Source: Pseudomonadota bacterium
GTDB lineage: Bacteria > Pseudomonadota > Alphaproteobacteria > Rhizobiales > Xanthobacteraceae
Reading direction: 5' to 3'
Length of the DNA stretch: 42,525 bases
Assembly (NCBI GenBank): GCA_023423415.1
Contig: JAFAFP010000251.1
Location: forward strand, 1-42,525
Under the pieces are notes generated by a model. The model did not search any database and was not told where the DNA came from. It worked only from the letters and a program-made list of their open reading frames with translations. The position numbers and the translations under genes are program-made. Positions 15,441 through 21,936 of this stretch are shown here, in pieces (position 1 is the first letter of the stretch; every line of letters begins with the position of its first letter).

Positions 15441-16828
15441 GCGCGCCCGCCGTCATTGTCGACGCCGCCGATATTGCCGCGGTCGTTGAGCGGGCGAGGG
15501 CCTTGCTCGACGATGGTGATGTGATTGCGGCGCGCCTGCTTGCCGCCGGGGCTTACGACCAGGCGAAGGCCGCAGCGGGATTTGCGGCGCGGTTCGGTGC
15601 AGCGGAACGGCTGGTCGAAAAATCTCGGAGGCTGCAAGGCGACGCCTTGTTGATCGAGGCGCGCGCGAAGGTGCGGATTGCCGACGAGTATGACGCTGCT
15701 CAGGAACGAGGCGAGGTCGCCCGGCACGGGGGTGATCGAAAGACCAAGATTCACGACGAGAAACATGATGCGGCGACAGTTTCGGAACTGGGGCTTTCAC
15801 CGCGCGAGATTCATGACGCACGCAAGCTTCGCGACGCCGAACGCGGGTCGCCGGGCATTGTCGAGCGCGCGATCCAATCACGGCTGGAAGCCGGCCTCGA
15901 ACCATCGCGCGCCAGCTTGCGCAACAACATCGGCACCAAGACCGCGACCCGCGAAGAGCGCGGCGACAATTTTTATGAGACGCCGGTCGAGGCGACGCGA
16001 GCGCTTTTGGCGCTCGAAAGCTTCCACCTCGAGATATGGGAGCCTGCCTGCGGCAAGGGTGCCATTAGCCGCATTCTGGAAGATGCCGGGTATGGGGTCT
16101 TCCTTTCCGATCTTGACGATCGCGAGACGGCAGACCGGCATGGTGCGGTTCAGCATGTCGGCGATTTTCGGCAGATCGATCGTGATGGCGCGGCGGCGAT
16201 TGGCATGGGCAAGCCGTGCGATATCGTCACCAACCCTCCCTATGGCGAAGCGTTGAACAGCTTCATCGCACATGCGCTGCGCGCTCACCGTCCACGCAAG
16301 ATGGCGCTTCTTCTCAACTTAAACTTTCTCTGCGGCTTCGAAGATCCCGCACGCTGCTTTGCTATGGATGAAAACCCGCCCGCGCGCGTGCACGTGTTCA
16401 CGCGCCGGTTGCCCATGATGCACCGCGACGGCTGGGACGGGCCGAAGGCGCAAAGCAGCATGAACACGGCCTGGTTTGTGTGGGAGGCGGACGCGACCGG
16501 CGCCTATCGCGGACCCACAGTCATCAACCGCGTCGACTGGAAGACCCTGCAGGACGTGCCATTTCGCCCGCCGGGCGAACGCGCGTTGGCTGCAGCCGAG
16601 ATCGGTCCGCTGATTTGGATCGATGAGCCGGGTCGAAAGCTCGCTGTCGCCGGTGACGTGGAAATCGGAGCGATCTTCCATCACGGCGATCGGCTGGAAT
16701 GGCGGATGTTCATTGGGCCTGATGCGACCCTGGGTCCTTCGCATAAGGCGAAAAACGAGGGGGCGGCCAAGCTCGCGCTGACCGCGAAATGGACGGCGTT
16801 CACGGCGCGCGCCGGACTGGCTCGATGA
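15437..16828 (+). CDS. DNA N6-adenine methyltransferase-like protein
   Basis: The protein has 463 residues. The SAM-binding motif EPACGKG (202-208) and the catalytic NPPYG (266-270) are those of N6-adenine methyltransferases. The N-terminal 170 residues are helical and charged, like the phage-borne domain seen before such enzymes; it may bind DNA. A post-catalytic region of about 190 residues may carry target recognition. The specificity cannot be read from sequence. Beside a GcrA-like regulator it may mark phage DNA or change promoter methylation; self-protection from restriction is equally possible. ATGA overlaps tie it to both neighbours. Confidence 0.82.
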   Translation: MSAPAVIVDAADIAAVVERARALLDDGDVIAARLLAAGAYDQAKAAAGFAARFGAAERLVEKSRRLQGDALLIEARAKVRIADEYDAAQERGEVARHGGDRKTKIHDEKHDAATVSELGLSPREIHDARKLRDAERGSPGIVERAIQSRLEAGLEPSRASLRNNIGTKTATREERGDNFYETPVEATRALLALESFHLEIWEPACGKGAISRILEDAGYGVFLSDLDDRETADRHGAVQHVGDFRQIDRDGAAAIGMGKPCDIVTNPPYGEALNSFIAHALRAHRPRKMALLLNLNFLCGFEDPARCFAMDENPPARVHVFTRRLPMMHRDGWDGPKAQSSMNTAWFVWEADATGAYRGPTVINRVDWKTLQDVPFRPPGERALAAAEIGPLIWIDEPGRKLAVAGDVEIGAIFHHGDRLEWRMFIGPDATLGPSHKAKNEGAAKLALTAKWTAFTARAGLAR

Positions 16829-17106
16829 CCGACACCCTCCTGCCGATCATCCGTGAGCTTCACGACGCGCGCGATCATGCGGCGCGCGCGGTCGTGCTGC
16901 TCGCAGTTTCCGACGCGGTGCTGATGAAATATCGCGACGTGTTCGAAGCTGCATGCGGGCGGGCGGGCTTCGACGAGGGCGTGATGTTCATCAGCTTCCG
17001 CCGCGCCGCCTGGCACGCCATTCGCGGCGATGACGGTCGGCACAAGAATTCGGCCTTCGAAGAGGCGCGGCTGCTGATGGTCGACATAGCGCGAGGCGGG
17101 CGATGA
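16825..17106 (+). CDS. Hypothetical early protein
   Basis: The protein has 93 residues, mostly helical, and starts MTDTLLPIIRELHDARDHAA. It overlaps its neighbours by ATGA on both sides. No domain was recognised. Confidence 0.6.
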   Translation: MTDTLLPIIRELHDARDHAARAVVLLAVSDAVLMKYRDVFEAACGRAGFDEGVMFISFRRAAWHAIRGDDGRHKNSAFEEARLLMVDIARGGR

Positions 17107-17726
17107 CGGACGGAAAGCGCCTTGCGGCAATCCGCGCTCAGGTTGCCTCGCTCGACGAGGCGGAATGGCTGTTCGCCACCGATGGGGCGACCATGTTTGT
17201 CGAGGCGCGCGGACGTGACGGCAGCCTGATCAAGCTGCTCGAATTCACCGGCCTCGCGACGACCGAGGAACGCCAGCTCGTCGCCGATCTGCCTTCGGCG
17301 CTGCGCTTCCTGCTCGGGCTTGTCGATCGGGCAATCGCCGTTCATGCCTCACGGGCTGAAGGCCCTCCGGCGGGGCAGGGCAACGGTCCTGACGCCCGGG
17401 CGGGCTTGCCACCTTTGGCGGAAAATGCGGCGGGACGGGCGGGCGGTGGTGATGAGGCGTCACCCGCGGCGCGAGCTAAGCAGGCAGGGCGGGCGAAGGA
17501 CTACACGACCGAAGCGGCGATGCGCTGCCAGGACCCGGCGTTCAAACGGTTCCTGATCGACTGTCAAGGGCTGGAGAACCCGGCCACCGACGACCGCACA
17601 GCGGCAAAGCTGCGCTCGCTGCTGGGCGTCACCTCGCGCCGCGAGATCAACGATTCACAACAGGCCGTCGAGCGCTGGAAGCGCCTGCGCGGAGATTTCG
17701 AGAACTGGAAGAGGGTGGGGCGGTGA
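17103..17726 (+). CDS. Hypothetical early protein with flexible linker
   Basis: The protein has 207 residues. An N-terminal domain (about 1-80) is followed by a glycine-, alanine- and proline-rich linker (about 80-130) and a charged C-terminal domain (about 135-207) starting near YTTEAAMRCQDPAFKRFL. The C-terminal half resembles small domains found before replication genes in rhizobial prophages. Function is unknown. It is coupled to both neighbours (ATGA and GTGA). Confidence 0.6.
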   Translation: MTDGKRLAAIRAQVASLDEAEWLFATDGATMFVEARGRDGSLIKLLEFTGLATTEERQLVADLPSALRFLLGLVDRAIAVHASRAEGPPAGQGNGPDARAGLPPLAENAAGRAGGGDEASPAARAKQAGRAKDYTTEAAMRCQDPAFKRFLIDCQGLENPATDDRTAAKLRSLLGVTSRREINDSQQAVERWKRLRGDFENWKRVGR

Positions 17727-17983
17727 CCGACGATCCGTGTTTCCGATGCGTGCTGCCGGACTGCGACGAGACGAGCCCTCGCTGTCTCGTGAAGCGGCTT
17801 GCGTCTCAATACAACCAAAAGCGCCGCTGCGGGCGACTCGACGAGGTCACCGACGCTGAGCGCGAGGCATCGACGACGATGTTCACGACCTGGCACCTGG
17901 AGCGGATGGCGCAGGCAGCAGAACGCGTGCGGCCCTACAAGCGGAAGGGCTCGCCCTGGACGGCTCAGGAGGGGGCGGCATGA
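17723..17983 (+). CDS. Small cysteine-rich hypothetical protein
   Basis: The protein has 86 residues. Cysteines at CFRCVLPDC and PRCLVKR near the N-terminus could bind a metal. It has a GTG start overlapping the previous stop. Similar short Cys-containing proteins are common among alphaproteobacterial phage early genes without known role. It is the last gene of the rightward chain before the inverted DUF982 pair. Confidence 0.55.
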   Translation: MTDDPCFRCVLPDCDETSPRCLVKRLASQYNQKRRCGRLDEVTDAEREASTTMFTTWHLERMAQAAERVRPYKRKGSPWTAQEGAA

Positions 17984-18042
17984 TGAGAAACCCGACCCAT
18001 CCTGATCGCTATGCTGACGTAGTCAGATCTGCCTCGGCGCCG

Positions 18043-18327
18043 TTAGACGTGGCTGGCGCTGCCCTTCATCACCGGCGGCGGCAGCATGCCGTCTTCAACC
18101 AGGATGTCCTTCTTGCGCGCAAAGGCCAGTACGACGCCGCGTGCCGTCTCGGCATCGACCTCGCCGCACAATGCCGCTTTGCACGCACGGATGGCCGCCC
18201 GTTGCTCGGGACTGTTTCCATTCCAGCTTGTCAGCATCTGATAGGCATCGACGACAGTATTGAGCTGTCGCGGAAAACCGAGCCCGACCCATACGCGGAC
18301 CGGTTTGTCGAAGTGTTGCGCGAGCAT
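18043..18327 (-). CDS. DUF982 family protein (copy 1)
   Basis: The protein has 94 residues with the DUF982 pattern: HFDKPVRVWVGLGFPRQLNT at the start, then DAYQMLTSW, an ACKAALCGEV segment and a C-terminal ARGVVLAFARKKDIL. A GGAGG site precedes ATG 18327. Function of the family is unknown; it is abundant in Rhizobiales. It lies opposite to the surrounding early genes together with a second, diverged copy at 18442-18768. Confidence 0.75.
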   Translation of the reverse strand: MLAQHFDKPVRVWVGLGFPRQLNTVVDAYQMLTSWNGNSPEQRAAIRACKAALCGEVDAETARGVVLAFARKKDILVEDGMLPPPVMKGSASHV

Positions 18328-18441
18328 TGTGACCTCCGTGGCTCTTGGGCTTGCAAAGCAGCCTGCGTGAACTTCTTTCTCCCTCGCAATTCGGGAGGCA
18401 AAAGATCTGGGAATCCGCTCGGGCTCCGTCAAGAGCGTCTA

Positions 18442-18768
18442 CTATCGATCGCGCTTCAGCTTTCGCGTGCGCTTGTTCCAAAGCACCGGACCTTCACTTT
18501 TGCCAATCGGCGTAACCGACGGCGCGAGAATGTCGGCTTCCTTCGCAGCGGCTTCGAAGGCAAGCCGCGCGGCGCGCGCTTCCTTGACGCCCTCCAGCAC
18601 GGCGATGCACGCCTTGCGCGCGGCAAGGTGCTTGCGCGCGCCGGGGTCACCGGGCCAGCGGTTCAGCAGAATGTCGGCCGCCTGGACCGTGCTCGTCACC
18701 GTGTCGGCGATGTTGCCGCGCTTCTCGACGAAAACGCGGACGGGCTGATCAAAACGCCCCTCATCCAT
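18442..18768 (-). CDS. DUF982 family protein (copy 2)
   Basis: The protein has 108 residues. RFDQPVRVFVEKRGNIADTV, then AADILLNRWPGD, ACIAVLEG and a C-terminal AARLAFEAAAKEADIL align with the same landmarks as copy 1. The start at ATG 18768 has a GGGAGGG site. The pair is separated by 114 bases and interrupts the rightward early region between 17983 and 18834, suggesting a small inserted unit with its own promoter near 18790. Confidence 0.75.
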   Translation of the reverse strand: MDEGRFDQPVRVFVEKRGNIADTVTSTVQAADILLNRWPGDPGARKHLAARKACIAVLEGVKEARAARLAFEAAAKEADILAPSVTPIGKSEGPVLWNKRTRKLKRDR

Positions 18769-18833
18769 GGCTTTGCCCTCCCATCGGACGCGACTCAATG
18801 CGCGGCCCGCGAATCAGTTGCGGAGGTTCCGAA

Positions 18834-19946
18834 ATGACGGGTCCACGGCTTTCCATCATCCCGGCACGGGCGGCGACGGATCGTTCGTTGAAGCCGCGCG
18901 ACCTGCAGGTGTTGTGCGTTCTCGGGCGCCATACCGACGATCTCGGTTGGTGCCGCCGTAGTCAGGTAAAGATGGCCGACGAGATGGGCTGCGCGCGCTC
19001 GACAGTGTTCGAGGCGATCGAGCGGCTGATCCGCGCGGGCTATCTGGAACGGCACGTTCTCGAAAGCGAGAGCGGGCGTGACAGCGCGCACTCCTATCGC
19101 GTCATCCTCGACCCGGTTCACCCTGCGGTCGAGGCGGTGAAAGAGGCCGACGACCCCTGCCGGTATGTCGGCACCCCTGCCGGTATATCGGCACCCCCTG
19201 CCGGTCCAGAACCGGCACCCCCTGCCGGTCCAGGACCGGCACCTATTAACGACCCCTCTCAAACGATCCCTTCAAACGAGGAAGAAAGAGCGCGGACGCG
19301 AGCTGAGGAAGGAAAGCAGATCGAGCGCTGGCTGAAGCGGGTGCACCCGCGCTGGCCGACCTACGTGACCGACAGCGCCCCCAAGGCCCTGGCGGCGGCA
19401 ATTACGCTGTCGGCGGCAGAGCGCGAGGAGGCGGTGGCGCGGCTCGACGACTATCTGGCTCACGCCAAGGTTGGCGGGCGAACGGTGGTCTGCACCTTCG
19501 GCGTATACCTGTCGGAGCGGCGCTGGGAGAAGCTGCCGGCGGCGCAAGAGCAGCCGTTTAACGAGTTCGCCTCGCCGTTCTCGAAGACGTGGGGCGCGTG
19601 GATCGTCGCGCATCTGCTGACGGCGCAAGGCGAGGCGGAGAAGGCATGGCCGCTGGTCTCGGTGCTCTACCGCAAGGCGATGACCCGCCAAGGCCACAAG
19701 TTCGGGCGCCGGTGGCACGAGCTGGGCGCGAGCTTCGAACCGGTGCCGGTCGGCTCCAGCGCCTTTGCCGCATGGCGAGACGAGTTCGCGCGGCGCGGCT
19801 GGCCTTGGATGCCAGATCCCGGTGACCAGCCGGTGGTCTATCTGCCGGCTGGCGGGCCGGCGCAACTGTATGCGTTCGAACGGGCCGTGGCGGCCGCAGA
19901 TGAGGGAAGCGGGGATGATGGCAATCGAGCGCAAGCAGCTGAATGA
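18834..19946 (+). CDS. Replication initiator-like protein (lambda O analogue)
   Basis: The protein has 370 residues. The N-terminal domain (about 10-95) is a winged helix with LKPRDLQVLCVLGRHTDDLG and SRSQ-like elements followed by CARSTVFEAIERLIRAGYLE. A proline- and glycine-rich linker (about 103-138) is encoded by four iteron-like DNA repeats. The C-terminal domain (about 150-350) is helical. This three-part design, with the origin inside the linker coding region, is that of lambda O. The start ATG 18834 is chosen because the domain begins there. It lies downstream of the early regulators and upstream of the NusG-like gene. Confidence 0.7.
   Translation: MTGPRLSIIPARAATDRSLKPRDLQVLCVLGRHTDDLGWCRRSQVKMADEMGCARSTVFEAIERLIRAGYLERHVLESESGRDSAHSYRVILDPVHPAVEAVKEADDPCRYVGTPAGISAPPAGPEPAPPAGPGPAPINDPSQTIPSNEEERARTRAEEGKQIERWLKRVHPRWPTYVTDSAPKALAAAITLSAAEREEAVARLDDYLAHAKVGGRTVVCTFGVYLSERRWEKLPAAQEQPFNEFASPFSKTWGAWIVAHLLTAQGEAEKAWPLVSVLYRKAMTRQGHKFGRRWHELGASFEPVPVGSSAFAAWRDEFARRGWPWMPDPGDQPVVYLPAGGPAQLYAFERAVAAADEGSGDDGNRAQAAE
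19158..19241 (+). repeat. Four iteron-like repeats, candidate phage replication origin
   Basis: The copies are TGCCGGTATGTCGGCA (19158-19173), TGCCGGTATATCGGCA (19178-19193), TGCCGGTCCAGAACCGGCA (19199-19217) and TGCCGGTCCAGGACCGGCA (19223-19241). Starts are 20, 21 and 24 bases apart. Each is an inverted repeat with arms TGCCG(GT)/(AC)CGGCA. A weak A+T-richer segment (cctattaac) follows at 19242-19250. They lie within the replication initiator-like gene. Confidence 0.7.
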
Positions 19947-20598
19947 GGCGCGGCGGGTGTGGCTGGATCGCGATGGGCACCCAATCGACGTGCGGGCCTC
20001 TCTGTCGGCCTGCAATGAGCCTGCGATGGTCTCGCGCAGGACGGAAGCGATGCTGGCCGGTGCCGGGCAGGATGTGCCCAGCCGGCGCTGGTATGTACTC
20101 CGGATCGCTCCCCGATGCGAAACGTCTGTGGATAATGCACTTCATGCGGCGGCGGTGGAGCATTGGCTCCCCTCGATGGAGGTCCAGCCAAAACGCCGGG
20201 GCAGGCGTTCGACGGGACCGCGACCGCTCGTTTCCATGCCGATCTGGCCGGGCTATCTCTTCGTCAAGGTGGTCAACACGGCGCGTTCGTGGGCAGGACT
20301 GTCGCGGCTCGACGGCGTCCTCTCGGTGCTCGGGACCGCCGAACGTCCCGCTCCAATTGCTGATGACATCCTGCTGAAACTCAAGGTGAAACTCGCTCAT
20401 GACGAAGATGCCCGCGACATCCTCGTTGATGCGATGAAAACGGGGCAGAGGGTGCGGGTGACGGATGGTCCGTTCGCCTCGTTCGAAGGGGTCGTACAGT
20501 CTCTCGGGGGCTTCGACCGGGCGAAGGTGGAAGTGGGCATCTTCGGGCGCGAATGCCTTGTCGACCTCGAACTTGCGCAGCTGACGAAGATCGGCTAG
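19915..20598 (+). CDS. NusG-like transcription factor (NGN plus KOW)
   Basis: The protein has 227 residues. Residues about 45-150 match the NGN domain: RRWYVLRIAPRCETSVDNAL at the start and SMPIWPGYLFVKV as the hallmark strand. Residues about 175-227 match a KOW domain: GQRVRVTDGPFASFEGVV, then VEVGIFGRECLVDLELAQL. Cellular NusG binds RNA polymerase and modulates pausing and termination; specialised paralogues such as RfaH act on single operons. The start is ATG 19915 or 19918, overlapping the end of the initiator gene. Just before the packaging genes it holds the position of lambda Q, so late antitermination is the leading idea. Confidence 0.85.
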   Translation: MMAIERKQLNEARRVWLDRDGHPIDVRASLSACNEPAMVSRRTEAMLAGAGQDVPSRRWYVLRIAPRCETSVDNALHAAAVEHWLPSMEVQPKRRGRRSTGPRPLVSMPIWPGYLFVKVVNTARSWAGLSRLDGVLSVLGTAERPAPIADDILLKLKVKLAHDEDARDILVDAMKTGQRVRVTDGPFASFEGVVQSLGGFDRAKVEVGIFGRECLVDLELAQLTKIG

Positions 20599-20624
20599 CT
20601 GAATCGGCTAGGACGAGCCGTTTC

Positions 20625-20744
20625 ATGAGTCGCACCCGCCGTTGGCGAGGGAAGCGCCTGGCGGCCCCGGGTGAGGCAAACCAGCCTCACCACAATGGCG
20701 GCGCATACGCGCATCTCAACAGATCGGAATCATGGGCAGGCTGA
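20625..20744 (+). CDS. Possible small basic protein
   Basis: This possible product of 39 residues begins MSRTRRWRGKRLAAPGEANQ. A weak AGGACG site lies upstream, and the end overlaps the HNH gene start by 13 bases. Coding potential cannot be judged well at this size. Confidence 0.3.
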   Translation: MSRTRRWRGKRLAAPGEANQPHHNGGAYAHLNRSESWAG

Positions 20745-21088
20745 AAAGCATCGCCCCGCGTGTGGGCAAGCTCGCGCCTCGGATTGGCTATGCTGGCGGA
20801 GACGAGCCGGCGCGATCGCGGATGCGCGATGCGACCATCGTATGGCGCGCCTGGTACAAGACGAGCCGATGGCAGAAGCTGCGCTGGAAGGTGCTCGTCC
20901 GCGATCTCTTCACATGCCAGATGGCCGGCTGCGGCCGGGTTGAAGCGGACACGTCGAAGCTCGTGGCGGATCACCGCAAAGCTCATCGTGGCGACGAGAC
21001 GCTGTTCTGGGATGAGAACAACCTGCAGTGCCTGTGCAAGTCGTGCCACGACCGGGTGAAGCAGGCTGAGGAGCGGCGCGGAGGCTGA
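20732..21088 (+). CDS. HNH endonuclease
   Basis: The protein has 118 residues. A CQMAGC pair, the ADHRKAHRG stretch with the catalytic HH-type residues, and CLCKSCHDRVKQ form the HNH/zinc motif in the C-terminal 60 residues. In HK97-type phages an HNH protein next to the terminase assists cos cleavage and packaging. Position directly before the terminase genes, apart from one small reversed gene, supports that role here. Confidence 0.88.
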   Translation: MGRLKSIAPRVGKLAPRIGYAGGDEPARSRMRDATIVWRAWYKTSRWQKLRWKVLVRDLFTCQMAGCGRVEADTSKLVADHRKAHRGDETLFWDENNLQCLCKSCHDRVKQAEERRGG

Positions 21089-21090
21089 TG

Positions 21091-21327
21091 CTAGGCCAGA
21101 TATGTGACCGCGAAAGCAGCGCCGGCACACACTATCACGAGCAGCCACGGCACGCGGGTGCTGGGCGCGAAGTCTTCAACCAGTACCTTCAGCTTCTTCG
21201 GGTCGCCATGCTTCAGGCGCCTGAACGGCGTGACGCGTTTCCGTTCAGCAGCCTTGCGGCGCGCTTCCTCGTCGAACTGATATCGACGCGCACCTCTGGT
21301 GTTGGCCTGATAGTCGTCTGTCGCCAT
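21091..21327 (-). CDS. Small tail-anchored membrane protein
   Basis: The protein has 78 residues. The N-terminal 50 are charged (MATDDYQANTRGARRYQFDE). One membrane helix lies at the very C-terminus (about 59-77, VPWLLVIVCAGAAFAVTYLA). It is the only leftward gene inside the late region, between HNH and the small terminase, and no clear Shine-Dalgarno is visible. The role is unknown. Confidence 0.5.
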   Translation of the reverse strand: MATDDYQANTRGARRYQFDEEARRKAAERKRVTPFRRLKHGDPKKLKVLVEDFAPSTRVPWLLVIVCAGAAFAVTYLA

Positions 21328-21398
21328 TGGGGCAGCGTAGTCGGGACATCCTAAGCACGCGTTTGTGGATCGCACCGCATTCGAACGATCGGTGCCAA

Positions 21399-21470
21399 GG
21401 GGGGGGCGGGTCGAAAGTCTGGACCGGCGCTCGCCCCAGACCCGCACCCCCCTCATTCGTAGGTTTTTTT
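21399..21470 (+). promoter_or_regulatory. GC-rich inverted repeat upstream of terminase: candidate cos site or late terminator
   Basis: A run of eight G followed by CGGGTC (21399-21412) is nearly complementary to GACCCGCACCCCCC (21439-21452). An inner arm GTCTGG (21417-21422) can alternatively pair with CCAGAC (21436-21441). Seven T follow at 21464-21470, five bases before the terminase start. This is the largest fold seen in the 147-base gap 21328-21474. It could be the cohesive-end site, or a terminator on which the NusG-like protein acts. Confidence 0.45.
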
Positions 21471-21474
21471 CGTC

Positions 21475-21936
21475 ATGGGAAATTTCGAGCCGGCATTTGA
21501 CCTGCTGGGCGACCCCATTCCTGAGGGGCTCGGCAAGCGGGGGCGTCCGCCGCACATCCCAACTGCGCAGAACCGCAACAAAATCATACTGTTGCTGGCG
21601 CAAGGTTGGACCGACAAGCGGATCGCTGGCTCCCTCGGGATCAGCGAGCCGACTTTACGCAAGCATTATTTTCGCGAGCTGAAGGTGCGCGACATCGCCC
21701 GCGACCGCGTCGAGGCGATCGGTCTCCTCACGCTCTGGGAGCAGGCGAAGGCCGGCAACACCGCGGCAATGAAGGAATTCTTCCGGCGCCACGACGCGTC
21801 GATCGAACCGATCTACGACGACCGGATCAATCGCGAGACCGAGCGCCGCGGCAAGAAGGAGCAGGATCGTGTCGAGGCCGAGAGCCCGCCGAACGAATGG
21901 GAAAGCGTCATCCCGCCCCAGCACCGGGCGCATTGA
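21475..21936 (+). CDS. terS: Terminase small subunit
   Basis: The protein has 153 residues and would recognise packaging-site DNA. A helix-turn-helix at about 35-65 (LLLAQGWTDKRIAGSLGISE) is followed by helices (about 75-110) and a charged tail (about 115-153), typical of small terminase subunits. It is coupled to the large subunit by TGATG. HNH lies upstream. Confidence 0.82.
   Translation: MGNFEPAFDLLGDPIPEGLGKRGRPPHIPTAQNRNKIILLLAQGWTDKRIAGSLGISEPTLRKHYFRELKVRDIARDRVEAIGLLTLWEQAKAGNTAAMKEFFRRHDASIEPIYDDRINRETERRGKKEQDRVEAESPPNEWESVIPPQHRAH

Noticed and set aside
17980..18837. Long rightward open frame of about 285 codons
   Set aside because: It is antisense to the two DUF982 genes, which have clear family patterns and strong ribosome-binding sites; the rightward translation shows no domain.
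19765..19914. Extended start of the NusG-like gene
   Set aside because: The extension lies within the coding region of the initiator gene and is not NusG-like; the paired ATGs at 19915 and 19918 are better placed.
21464..21470. T7 run as a standard intrinsic terminator
   Set aside because: The run is 11 bases from the nearest stem and five bases from the terminase start, so it is listed only as part of the uncertain cos/terminator element.
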